Source: JAFAVZ01 sp036009105 (GTDB lineage: Bacteria > Acidobacteriota > Thermoanaerobaculia > Gp7-AA8). Taken from it: a DNA stretch of 29,242 bases. The notes beneath the pieces were generated by a model that did no database searches, was not told where the DNA came from, and worked only from the letters and a program-made list of their open reading frames with translations. Location: the NCBI GenBank assembly GCA_036009105.1, contig DASYMJ010000126.1, positions 1 to 29,242 of the forward strand, in the 5' to 3' direction. The translations under genes and the position numbers were made by a program. This document shows positions 1-7,047 of this stretch, one piece after another (within the stretch, counting starts at the first letter, position 1; each line of letters opens with the position of its first letter).

Positions 1-85
1 CCCGCACCGTCTCGAGCGGAAATGCCTCCGACAGTACCCCGATGCCCGCCTTCCCGATGTCGAACCTCCGCGCCGACACTCCCAT
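1..85 (-). CDS. IS4-family transposase, N-terminal fragment (cut by window edge)
   Basis: Only 28 codons are visible, starting with ATG at 85-83. The peptide contains IGVLSEAFPLETV at residues 15-27. This matches the recalled start of the IS4 transposase N-terminal domain (PF13006), where a segment like IGVLTRAFPPELVD precedes the catalytic DDE domain. A clear Shine-Dalgarno, AAGGGAGG at 98-91, lies 5 nt before the start; most native genes in this window lack one, which fits a mobile origin. The catalytic part is outside the window, so intactness cannot be judged. Confidence 0.55.
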   Translation of the reverse strand, partial: MGVSARRFDIGKAGIGVLSEAFPLETVR

Positions 86-140
86 CACACCCTCCCTTCG
101 GCCGCGTCAATGATCGCTTAACTTAAGGCCATTGGCTCTA
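1..140 (-). mobile_element. Edge of an IS4-family insertion sequence (partial)
   Basis: The window starts inside a mobile element that lies on the minus strand. It contains the first codons of an IS4-type transposase and, outside them, a likely terminal inverted repeat. Read on the minus strand the end begins TAGAGCCAATGGCC and contains the 11-bp inverted repeat CTTAACTTAAG at 117-127. This resembles, from memory, the ends of IS4-group elements, which have a TTAAG block near the tip. The other end and the target duplication lie outside the window, so the element boundary at 140 is an inference. Confidence 0.55.
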
Positions 141-419
141 GTCCTCCAGCACGAACCCGGTCACCCCGATCGGCACCTCCCCCTCCTTCGGCGCGTACCC
201 GCGCTGGCGTGAGGCCTCGATCTTGGCCTCGCCGGCGGCGCTCACCGGCTCCTCCCTGGCGAGTTGCGCGCGGGCGGAGGCGAGGTAGACCTTCACCCCT
301 TTCTCCGCGTAGAGCTGGGCGATGCGGAGGGGGTCGGCGTCGATGACGATGTAGTCCTCGATGCGGGTCGACCAGATGGCGAACTTGCCGTTGGACTGCT
401 TCTCGATCTTCCAGGCCAC
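138..419 (-). CDS. Hypothetical 93-residue protein, possibly truncated by the IS
   Basis: I do not recognise this small soluble protein. It starts at a GTG (419-417), six bases after the TAA of the TonB receptor gene, and begins with MAWKIEKQSNGKFAIWST. A -10-like GATAAT (430-425) lies 5 nt upstream and there is no Shine-Dalgarno. The middle (about residues 35-75) is rich in Ala, Glu and Arg and the protein ends GVTGFVLED. There is no signal peptide, membrane segment or Cys cluster. Its TAG stop coincides with the proposed first bases of the IS end, so the original C-terminus may have been longer. It is probably the last gene of the exporter-receptor transcript. Confidence 0.6.
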   Translation of the reverse strand: MAWKIEKQSNGKFAIWSTRIEDYIVIDADPLRIAQLYAEKGVKVYLASARAQLAREEPVSAAGEAKIEASRQRGYAPKEGEVPIGVTGFVLED

Positions 420-424
420 GAGCG

Positions 425-430
425 ATTATC
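425..430 (-). promoter_or_regulatory. -10-like hexamer GATAAT before the 93-residue gene
   Basis: GATAAT read on the minus strand, 5 nt before the GTG start at 419. It overlaps the TAA stop of the TonB receptor gene. It fits the recurrent start-proximal -10 pattern of this window; no -35 was identified. Confidence 0.35.
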
Positions 431-2201
431 GCGCGTAGCGGAGGCCGAGCCGAATCGAGCGCGGCGTGCCGAGGGTGATGACCGGGGTGGCGGCGGTCTC
501 GATGTTGCGGTTGAAGAGGTTCTCCGCGGCGAGCGTGGCGGAGAGGTGCGAGCCGATGGGATGCGAGGCGAAGAGGTCGGCCACGAGGTAGCCGCGCAGG
601 CGGAACTGATTCAGGTCGTCGTCGAACTGCGCGGTGGACCAGCGCAGCTGGGCGCCGAGGCGGGCGCGGGTCAGCTGCAGCGTGGCCTGATGGCGGGCCA
701 CCTGGGGGATGCGCTTGCCGTCCGAGGTCGTGGCGTCGCAGAAGAGATAGCCGCCGCTGATGCGCCACTCCCTCGCGAAGCGATGATCCGCCTCCAGTTC
801 CAGGCCACGCGAGCGGGTGCTGCCGAAGTTCCGGCGTTGCCTGAGGATGAGCGTGGGCGATGTCGACAGAGTCACGTTCGCCACCGCGTCGTCCACGTCC
901 ATCTGAAACACGTTGACGCGCAGCGGACCGCTGCGGGCGCCGAGCTCGAAGGCCTGCAGCCGCTCGGGCTGGAGCGCGGCGTTCGGATTCGTCTGCACGT
1001 TGCCGACGCGGAAGCCGCGATAGAGCTCATTGAGCGTCGGCGCGCGGAAAGCGCGGTAGGCCGAGGCGGTGAGGGCGAGCTTGTCGTTCGCGCGGTAGAG
1101 CACGGAGAGGCGCGGGCTCCACGCGTCGCCGTTGCGGCCGGCGTCGTCGTAGCGCAGGCCCGCGGTGAGGCTCACCCGCGGCGAGAGCAGGAACACATCC
1201 TCCAGGAACGCCGAGGCGATCTGTTGCTTCTGTTCCAGAGCGCGCACGGTGCGGCCCTCGATGCCGGCCACCAGCGCGTGCCTTGCGCCGAGGGCGTGAG
1301 ACGCCTGGAGCGATCCGCCCCAGCTGCGCACGGGCGTCCGCTGCTCGTTCGTCAGCCGCTCGGAGTTGCGGTCGGCGGCGATGGCGGAGAAGGTCTGATG
1401 AAAGTCCTGATCGGTGGCGTAGAGGCGGCCGAGGAAGGGGCCGACGTCCGCGCCGAGGGCGAGCTGGCGGATGGCCGTGTCGTTGATCTGCAGCGGCGTA
1501 CCGTTGTTCCGCGCTTCGGTGTACCGCGAGGCGCGGACGAAGTAGCCGCCCCGCGCGACGGTCGCGTCGATGCTGGTATGACGTGCGTTCGCCGCGGTGT
1601 CGACCGCGCCGCGCTGCGCGTCATCGACGAGCACCCAGCCGTCCGTGGTCAGCCAGTCCACCGCCACACTCCCCCGCCACAAGCCGAGGCTGGTGGCGGC
1701 AAACAGAGACGCGGTGCCGGTCTGCTGCGAGCCGCCCGACATCTCCGCGATCACGGCCGCATCGCGCCGCCGCACGAACTGCACGACGCCGCTCATCGCG
1801 CCGCTGCCGTACAGGTCCGACGCGCCGCCGCGCAGCACCTCGACCCGTTCCAGCGCCGCACGGGGCACGCGGCCCCAGTAGACCCAGCCGCCGAACGGAT
1901 CGTTGAGCGGGATGCCGTCGTCGAGCACGACCGCGCGCGACGCGCCGCTCGCCCCGACCCCGCGCAGCGAGACGCCCTGCGAGGTCGGATTGGCCGTGCG
2001 GCTGCCGCTGCGCCGGAACAGCGTGAAGCCCGGAACCTGACGCAGCGCGTCATCGAGCGTTGCCGCGGGCGTCGCCGCGATGTCCTCCGCGGAAAGCACG
2101 ACCACGCTCGCCGGCGTGTCCCCCACGCGCGTCTCCGTGCGCGTGGCCGTGACGGTGATGGTGTCCTGCACCTGGAAGAGAAGGACAAGGGCGCCGAGCA
2201 C
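426..2201 (-). CDS. TonB-dependent outer-membrane receptor
   Basis: A 591-residue outer-membrane beta-barrel for energy-dependent uptake of a scarce ligand such as a siderophore, cobalamin or another metal complex. A TonB box (DTITVTATR, residues 13-21) is followed by a plug domain at about 25-145, with the typical stretches QVPGFTLFRRSGSR, SLRGVGASGASRAVVLDDGIPLND and RVEVLRGGASDLYGSGAMSGVV; the barrel fills the rest and ends in GLRYAR. Size is close to BtuB-like receptors. The ligand cannot be read from sequence. The GTG start lies three codons after an in-frame TAG (the stop of the exporter gene), so no longer N-terminus is possible, and the signal peptide is unusually short (MLGALVLLFQVQ, no basic residues). 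A TAGAAT hexamer sits 6 nt before the GTG. The preceding DHA2 exporter suggests linked efflux and uptake, perhaps of a siderophore (inference). Confidence 0.93.
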   Translation of the reverse strand: MLGALVLLFQVQDTITVTATRTETRVGDTPASVVVLSAEDIAATPAATLDDALRQVPGFTLFRRSGSRTANPTSQGVSLRGVGASGASRAVVLDDGIPLNDPFGGWVYWGRVPRAALERVEVLRGGASDLYGSGAMSGVVQFVRRRDAAVIAEMSGGSQQTGTASLFAATSLGLWRGSVAVDWLTTDGWVLVDDAQRGAVDTAANARHTSIDATVARGGYFVRASRYTEARNNGTPLQINDTAIRQLALGADVGPFLGRLYATDQDFHQTFSAIAADRNSERLTNEQRTPVRSWGGSLQASHALGARHALVAGIEGRTVRALEQKQQIASAFLEDVFLLSPRVSLTAGLRYDDAGRNGDAWSPRLSVLYRANDKLALTASAYRAFRAPTLNELYRGFRVGNVQTNPNAALQPERLQAFELGARSGPLRVNVFQMDVDDAVANVTLSTSPTLILRQRRNFGSTRSRGLELEADHRFAREWRISGGYLFCDATTSDGKRIPQVARHQATLQLTRARLGAQLRWSTAQFDDDLNQFRLRGYLVADLFASHPIGSHLSATLAAENLFNRNIETAATPVITLGTPRSIRLGLRYAR

Positions 2202-2207
2202 GGGCGG

Positions 2208-2213
2208 ATTCTA
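2208..2213 (-). promoter_or_regulatory. -10-like hexamer TAGAAT before the TonB receptor gene
   Basis: TAGAAT read on the minus strand, 6 nt before the GTG at 2201. Its TAG is also the stop codon of the upstream exporter gene. A transcript starting at the usual distance would begin at or next to the GTG. Confidence 0.4.
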
Positions 2214-3725
2214 TTCGTGCTGCGCCGCCCTCTGCGGCAACTTCGTCGACACGAGCAGCGCCAGCACCGCGAACGCGGCGCCGTAAAGCAGCGCCGTCCG
2301 GTTGCCCTCGGTCGTCGCCTCGGCCCGAACGCGCGCCAGCTCGGGCTTGCGGAACAGCTCCGGCGTCCCGAAGGCGATGCTCGTCGGTTGCTCGCGCAGC
2401 ACCTTCTTGACCTGCAGCTGCTCGGCCAAAGGCAGCGAGCCGAGCGTTGCGTCCAGGCGCGCGACGATCGTGCTGAGCAGCACGGCGCCAATCAGCGCGG
2501 CGCCGAGCGACGCGCCGATCTGGCGGAACGTGTTCGACACGCCGGACGCCTCGCCGGCCTCGCTCACCGGCACCGCGGAAAGGGTCAGGTTGTTGACCTG
2601 CGACAGCACGAACCCGAGGCCGATGCCGTAGAGGGCGAGGCCGGGGATGAGCGCGGCGATGCCGGCGCCGCGGCCGAGGGTGAAGTGGAGGACGAGCAGG
2701 GCGACGATGTTGATGGCGAGGCCGATCTGCACCAGGCGCTTGTGCGTGATGTGCTTGGTCAGCACGCCGCCCAACGGCGAGAAGATCAGCAAGCCGATCG
2801 ACATCGGCAGCAGAGCGAGGCCGGTGTGGAACGCGTCCAGATTGAGCACGCTCTGCAGGAAGACCGGCAGCGAGAAGATCACGCCGTTCTGGGCCAGCAT
2901 CAGGCAGGCGGTGATCGACGCGCCGGCCAGGAACGAGGTGTTGCGGAAGAGGCGCATGGAGACGATCGGCGTCCCGCCCTGCCGCTCCAGCCGTCGTTCC
3001 CACAAAGCGAAGAGCACCATGACCACCACGCCGGCCCCGATTGCACAAGGCACGACGGGCGGGCTCCCCAGCCAGCCGTACGTCGGCGACTCGATGATGC
3101 CGAACACGACGAGAAACAGACCGAGGGCGGAGAGGAAGACGCCGAGGACGTCGATGCGCTTCGGCTGCCGCGGCTGGGTGTCTTCGATGACCAGCGAGCC
3201 GAGGAGCAGCGCAGCGACGACGAAGATGTTGATGCGGAAGCCCCAGCGCCAGCTGAAGTGAGTGGTGAGGAAGCCGCCCAGGATCGGGCCGACCGCGCTG
3301 GCCGCGGCGGCGATGCCGCCCCAGATGCCGAAGGCGAGCGCGCGGTCGTGGCCGCGGTAGCGCGCCACGAGGAGCGACGCCGTGGCGGGCATCATCAGCG
3401 CGGCGCCGATGCCTTCGATGATCGACTCGCCGAGGAGGAGGGTAGGGATGTTGTTGCTGATGGAGGCCACGAAGGAGCCGATGGCGAACAGGATCGCGCC
3501 GAGGCAGAACATCCGCTTGCGGCCGAACAGGTCGCCCATCCGGCCGCCGGTGACGGTGAACGCGGCCAGGGTGAGCGAATAGACGGAGATGACCCACTGC
3601 AGGCTCTGCAGATTCGTGTGCAGCTCGCGGATGAGAGTGGAGAGCGAGACGTTGAGCAGCGTCGTGTCGATGATGACGATGGCCAGGGCCAGCGACAGGA
3701 CGAAGAGGGGTCCCCACTTTTTCAT
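2211..3725 (-). CDS. MFS multidrug exporter, DHA2 (EmrB/QacA) family
   Basis: A 504-residue, probably 14-helix proton-coupled inner-membrane exporter. Family signatures: IDTTLLNVSL in helix 1 (residues 19-28), the motif-A loop GGRMGDLFGRKRMF (60-73), and the antiporter motif-C region around AVGPILGGFLTTHFSWRWGFRINIF. A periplasmic segment between the last two helices (VARLDATLGSLPLAEQLQVK and on) is typical of 14-helix DHA2 members. The substrate is unknown. It is followed after 9 nt by the TonB receptor gene in the same frame. It starts at ATG 3725, and only 30 nt separate it from the divergent hydrolase gene, so the two promoters must overlap; TAGGCT (3741-3736) lies 10 nt upstream. Confidence 0.93.
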   Translation of the reverse strand: MKKWGPLFVLSLALAIVIIDTTLLNVSLSTLIRELHTNLQSLQWVISVYSLTLAAFTVTGGRMGDLFGRKRMFCLGAILFAIGSFVASISNNIPTLLLGESIIEGIGAALMMPATASLLVARYRGHDRALAFGIWGGIAAAASAVGPILGGFLTTHFSWRWGFRINIFVVAALLLGSLVIEDTQPRQPKRIDVLGVFLSALGLFLVVFGIIESPTYGWLGSPPVVPCAIGAGVVVMVLFALWERRLERQGGTPIVSMRLFRNTSFLAGASITACLMLAQNGVIFSLPVFLQSVLNLDAFHTGLALLPMSIGLLIFSPLGGVLTKHITHKRLVQIGLAINIVALLVLHFTLGRGAGIAALIPGLALYGIGLGFVLSQVNNLTLSAVPVSEAGEASGVSNTFRQIGASLGAALIGAVLLSTIVARLDATLGSLPLAEQLQVKKVLREQPTSIAFGTPELFRKPELARVRAEATTEGNRTALLYGAAFAVLALLVSTKLPQRAAQHE

Positions 3726-3735
3726 GCGACGGCGC

Positions 3736-3747
3736 AGCCTATACCAT
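3736..3747. promoter_or_regulatory. Shared divergent promoter core between exporter and hydrolase genes
   Basis: The 30-nt gap between the divergent starts (3726-3755) is too small for two separate promoters with leaders. It holds TACCAT (3742-3747, plus), 8 nt before the hydrolase GTG at 3756, and TAGGCT (3741-3736, minus), 10 nt before the exporter ATG at 3725. Both fit a TANNNT -10 placed for nearly leaderless transcripts. Confidence 0.4.
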
Positions 3748-3755
3748 TCGCATCC

Positions 3756-4730
3756 GTGTCCGAGCTCGACGCTCCCTTCGCAGCGCCATGGTGGTTACGC
3801 AATCCTCACGCGCAGACCGTGTGGGGCCGCATCGCGCGCGGCCGCCGGCTGGTCCGGACGCGGCGGGAGACGCTGACCACCCCCGATGGCGACGAGCTGG
3901 TGCTCGATCATCTGGACGGGACCGGGCCGCACTTCGTGCTGATGCACGGCCTGGAAGGCTCCTCGAATTCGGTGTACATGCAGGGCGTGCTGGCAGTGAT
4001 CGCGCGCCATGGCCACTCCGCGACGGCGATCAACTTCCGCTCCTGCGCGCGCCATCCGCGTTCTGTCTTCCGCGAGCTGCCCAACCGCCGGCCGCGCTTC
4101 TATCACTCCGGCGAGACGGGCGACTTTGACTTTGTGGTCCACCATCTCGATCGGCCGCTCCTCGCCTTCGGCGCATCGCTGGGCGGCAACGTCCTGCTCA
4201 AGTGGCTGGGCGAGAATCCCTCGCAGCCGTTCATCCGCGCCGCCGCCACGCTCTCCACCCCCTACGACCTCGGCGCGGGAGCGAGCCACCTGGAGAAAGG
4301 GACCGGACCCTTTTACGTGGCGCGCTTTCTCAGCTCGCTGAAGAAGAAGGTGACCCGCATGAAGGCGGAGTTCCCCGACGCGCGGGTCGATCTGGAGGCC
4401 GCGCTGCGCTCCAAGACGTTCCGCGAGTTCGACGATGCGGCGACCGCCCCCCTGCATGGGTTCGTCGATGCAGAGGACTACTACGCGCGCTCGTCCTCGA
4501 TTCACTTCCTCAGCCGGATCGCGGTGCCGGCGCTCTGCGTGAATGCGGCTGACGATCCGTTCCTCCCGCCGGAAGTGCTGGCGCGGGCGAAGCAGGCGGC
4601 GTCGCCGACCGTGGAATTCATCACCACGGAGCGCGGCGGCCACGTGGGCTTCGTGGCCGGCGCGCCGTGGCGGGCGCGGTACTGGGCGGAGGAGCTGGTG
4701 GTGCAGTGGCTGTTGCGGTGCGCGGCATGA
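3756..4730 (+). CDS. YheT-like alpha/beta-fold hydrolase
   Basis: A 324-residue hydrolase of the YheT/ABHD1-3 type (COG0429-like), usually assigned to cleavage of lipid or acyl esters. The N-terminal signature APWWLRNPHAQTVWGRI is characteristic. Next come the oxyanion region LMHGLEGSSNSVYM (about 62-75), the nucleophile elbow FGASLGGNVLLKW with Ser141, an acid in NAADDPFLP (Asp266/267) and a base in ERGGHVGFVAG (His296), so the triad looks complete. The open frame runs far upstream, but that part is antisense to the receptor and exporter genes; GTG 3756 is the only start giving the normal family N-terminus, and TACCAT precedes it by 8 nt. Its stop overlaps the next gene's start (ATGA), implying translational coupling. 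The exact substrate is unknown. Confidence 0.9.
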   Translation: MSELDAPFAAPWWLRNPHAQTVWGRIARGRRLVRTRRETLTTPDGDELVLDHLDGTGPHFVLMHGLEGSSNSVYMQGVLAVIARHGHSATAINFRSCARHPRSVFRELPNRRPRFYHSGETGDFDFVVHHLDRPLLAFGASLGGNVLLKWLGENPSQPFIRAAATLSTPYDLGAGASHLEKGTGPFYVARFLSSLKKKVTRMKAEFPDARVDLEAALRSKTFREFDDAATAPLHGFVDAEDYYARSSSIHFLSRIAVPALCVNAADDPFLPPEVLARAKQAASPTVEFITTERGGHVGFVAGAPWRARYWAEELVVQWLLRCAA

Positions 4731-6934
4731 CCCGCGCCCGTTTCCTCACCCTCTGCGCCGCGGCGTTCGGCTTCGCGCTCGCGGTGGCGGCGATGCCGCT
4801 CTGGCTGCGCGCGGCGCCGGCCCGGCAGCTGCCCGGCTTCATGAAGGCGCACGATCTCGACGCGCGCGCGGCCTATCGCTTCATGCTCAGCCTCTTCGCA
4901 CTGCCGCTGGCAACGGCGTTCGTGATGCGTCCCCTGATCGCGCGGCTGATCGAAGGCCGCCGCTGGGCCGCGAACGGCGCGGCCGCGGCGATGCTCGGCG
5001 CGTTATGGGTCTCGCTGATCACGCCGCGCTTGACGTGGGTGGCGATCCCCGCGCTGCTGGTGATCGTCGCCTGCACGCTGCTGCGCCGGTACGACGCGAA
5101 CTTCTCGCGCGCCGATGCGGTGCTGCTGCCGACCATCGCCACGGTCTGGGTCGCGCTGCTCGACCTGACCACGTTCGGGCCGGACCAGGTGCTGGTGCTG
5201 GCCACGCTGCTCGTTTTCGCCGTGCGCCTGCTGGTGCGCAATCCGCTTTGTTTCGCCTTCGCGCCGCTGGGCATCGTGCTGCAGACGCCGTTCTTCGCGC
5301 GCGACGAGCGGCATGCCGGGTGGCCCTCGATTGCCATCGCCCTGCTCACGCCGTTCGTGCTGCGCTTCTTCGGCGCGCCGAAACGGCTCCGAGCCATCCT
5401 CGCCTTCGTCATCTACCCGATCGTGGCGTACGGCTACGCGACCGCGACGAGCCTGTACGCGACGGAAGGGAAGATGCGCGTCGACTTCTTCGAGGACATG
5501 CAGCACGTCGCGCCGGCGGGGGAGATGCTGCGCGGCGAGAAGCCGTATCGCGACGTCATCCCGCCGCATGGCCTGATCCAGGACGCGCTGTTCGATTACG
5601 CGGCGCTCAAGAGCGGCCCGGTCACCATCGGCCGCGCTCTGAAAATCCGCGGCGTGGTGACCGGCCTCAACGCGGTGCTCGTTTATGCCCTCGCGGCGGT
5701 GGCCAGCGGCTCGGCGGAGCTGGGCATCCTCTGCTTTTTCCTGGCCATCCCGTTCGGGGCGGCGGGAGGGACGGTGAGGATGATTCCCGCCATGACGGCG
5801 CTCACGCTCGTCGTCGCCGCGGTGAGAAGGGGGACGACGCGGGGGTTCTTCTGGGCGGGGGTGGTGTTCGTGATCGCCGGGCTGACCAGCATCGATTTTG
5901 GGTTCTATACGCTGGTGATCATTTTGTGGGCCGGCTGGAGAGCCGGCCCTACGCTTCGGGCGCTCCGGGCCGCGGCGGTTGGCGCAATCGCGGCCGGTGT
6001 TCCCGTGGCGATTGCGCTTGGCGTGTACGGCATCCTTCCTGATCTGTTCCAGGTGACCCTCGGCGAGGTCGCGACGTGGGGGCCCGTCTACGCGTTACCG
6101 CCGTACACGGCGCCGGCCGGCCTGAACCAGTTCCGCTTCTTCCCGGAGGCGATCCTCGGGGCGTTCGACAAGTCGTCCTACCTCTATGTGCTCTGGATCG
6201 TGACGCTGCTGGGGCTCGCCGCCACGCTCGCCTTCGGCCTCAAGGCGAAGGGGCGCAAGCGGCGCGCGCTCGAAGTGCTGGTGATCATCGCCGGGTATGT
6301 CGTCGTCTGCGGCATCTCCTACGCGGAGCGGCATCACCAGGCGTTCACCACCGCCCTCCCGCCGCTCGCCGTTGCCGCCACGTGGCGCCTCTTCCGGGCC
6401 CGCTCGCCGCAGCTGCGCGCCGCCGCGCCGCTGGCCCTCGCCATCCTGCTGATGATCGCCCAGCCGACCTACCACATCGCCATCGCCGCCTCCCTGCGCC
6501 GCGTCGACGGCCCGCTGGAGAAGGAGTGGGTCGAGATCCCCGAGATCCCGCGCGCCGCGGGCGCCTACTTTCGCCAGTCGCACGCGGACGACGTCCGCAA
6601 TGCGAAGCGCTACCTGGATGCGCTCGGCCCCGACGCCACCTTCTTCGACTTCACCAACCGCGGCCTCCTCTACTTCCTCCTCGACCGGGACATGCCCATC
6701 CGCCAGGTCGAAGTCGCGTTCTATGAATCCGAAGCGCGACAGAAAGAGGTCATCAACGCCATCGAGCGCAACCCGCATGTGGTGGCCGCGCTCATGCCGG
6801 TGGACGACGTCGCCAATGCGGTGGACGGCATCCCCAACCGGGTCCGCGCGCCGCTGGTTTACCAGTACATCGAGCAGCACTTCACCCCCGACCGGCAGGA
6901 GGGGGCGTTGATGTTCTGGAAGCGGAAAAGGTAG
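4727..6934 (+). CDS. Multi-pass membrane protein, probable GT-C/PMT-like glycosyltransferase
   Basis: A 735-residue integral membrane protein with roughly a dozen hydrophobic helices spread over its length. Around residues 245-290 it has FFEDMQHVAPAGEMLRGEK followed by PYRDVIPPHG and LIQDALFDY. This resembles the luminal loop of family-39/GT-C enzymes, where an acidic pair and a YRDhxxxHGP-like stretch occur; such enzymes use polyprenyl-phosphate sugars. The C-terminal portion after the last helices is soluble and ends in FWKRKR. The start ATG overlaps the hydrolase stop. The TAG stop is formed by the first bases of a palindromic repeat (GTAGGG at 6931), so the last residues may have been trimmed when the repeat arrived. 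A shorter relative of that repeat lies in-frame at 5926-5952. The glycosyltransferase call is moderate; an uncharacterised polytopic protein is the alternative. Confidence 0.68.
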   Translation: MTRARFLTLCAAAFGFALAVAAMPLWLRAAPARQLPGFMKAHDLDARAAYRFMLSLFALPLATAFVMRPLIARLIEGRRWAANGAAAAMLGALWVSLITPRLTWVAIPALLVIVACTLLRRYDANFSRADAVLLPTIATVWVALLDLTTFGPDQVLVLATLLVFAVRLLVRNPLCFAFAPLGIVLQTPFFARDERHAGWPSIAIALLTPFVLRFFGAPKRLRAILAFVIYPIVAYGYATATSLYATEGKMRVDFFEDMQHVAPAGEMLRGEKPYRDVIPPHGLIQDALFDYAALKSGPVTIGRALKIRGVVTGLNAVLVYALAAVASGSAELGILCFFLAIPFGAAGGTVRMIPAMTALTLVVAAVRRGTTRGFFWAGVVFVIAGLTSIDFGFYTLVIILWAGWRAGPTLRALRAAAVGAIAAGVPVAIALGVYGILPDLFQVTLGEVATWGPVYALPPYTAPAGLNQFRFFPEAILGAFDKSSYLYVLWIVTLLGLAATLAFGLKAKGRKRRALEVLVIIAGYVVVCGISYAERHHQAFTTALPPLAVAATWRLFRARSPQLRAAAPLALAILLMIAQPTYHIAIAASLRRVDGPLEKEWVEIPEIPRAAGAYFRQSHADDVRNAKRYLDALGPDATFFDFTNRGLLYFLLDRDMPIRQVEVAFYESEARQKEVINAIERNPHVVAALMPVDDVANAVDGIPNRVRAPLVYQYIEQHFTPDRQEGALMFWKRKR
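5926..5952. repeat. Short palindrome of the GGGCCGGC family inside a coding sequence
   Basis: GGGCCGGCT at 5928-5936 and AGCCGGCCC at 5941-5949 form a 9-bp stem with a 4-nt loop, ending in CCCTAC like the intergenic copies. It is read in-frame as WAGWRAGPT within the membrane protein. It looks like a single-hairpin copy tolerated inside the gene. Confidence 0.7.
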
Positions 6935-7008
6935 GGCCGGCTCTCCAGCCGGCCCAACCGAGGCATACCGGATCCGCCACCATTGGGCCGGCTGAGAGCC
7001 GGCCCTAC
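6931..7008. repeat. Double-hairpin palindromic repeat, R family, copy at the 3' end of the GT-C gene
   Basis: Two hairpins, GGGCCGGCT-CTCC-AGCCGGCCC and GGGCCGGCT-GAG-AGCCGGCCC, face each other across a spacer, and the outer ends are GTAGGG and CCCTAC. The first TAG is the stop codon of the upstream gene. The spacer differs from other copies while the arms are conserved. It lies between two co-directional genes and could act as a transcription attenuator or mRNA 3' stabiliser. Confidence 0.85.
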
Positions 7009-7033
7009 GTTTACGGCATCGCGTGATCCCGGA

Positions 7034-7039
7034 TATTCT
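7034..7039 (+). promoter_or_regulatory. -10-like hexamer TATTCT before the E1 gene
   Basis: TATTCT lies 8 nt before the ATG at 7048. There is no Shine-Dalgarno in the intervening CCGCGCCG. A weak -35 candidate, TTACGG (7011-7016), is 17 nt upstream. This suggests a leaderless or almost leaderless mRNA. Confidence 0.45.
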
Positions 7040-7047
7040 CCGCGCCG

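Noticed and set aside
2199..3725. Exporter and receptor as one fused gene
   Set aside because: They share a frame but are separated by a TAG, and both are complete family-length proteins.
264..3755. Very long open plus-strand frame upstream of the hydrolase, readable as one 1488-residue protein
   Set aside because: It is antisense to the clear TonB receptor and exporter genes, has Arg/Gly/Ala-rich low-complexity content typical of GC-rich shadows, and the hydrolase family N-terminus begins at GTG 3756.
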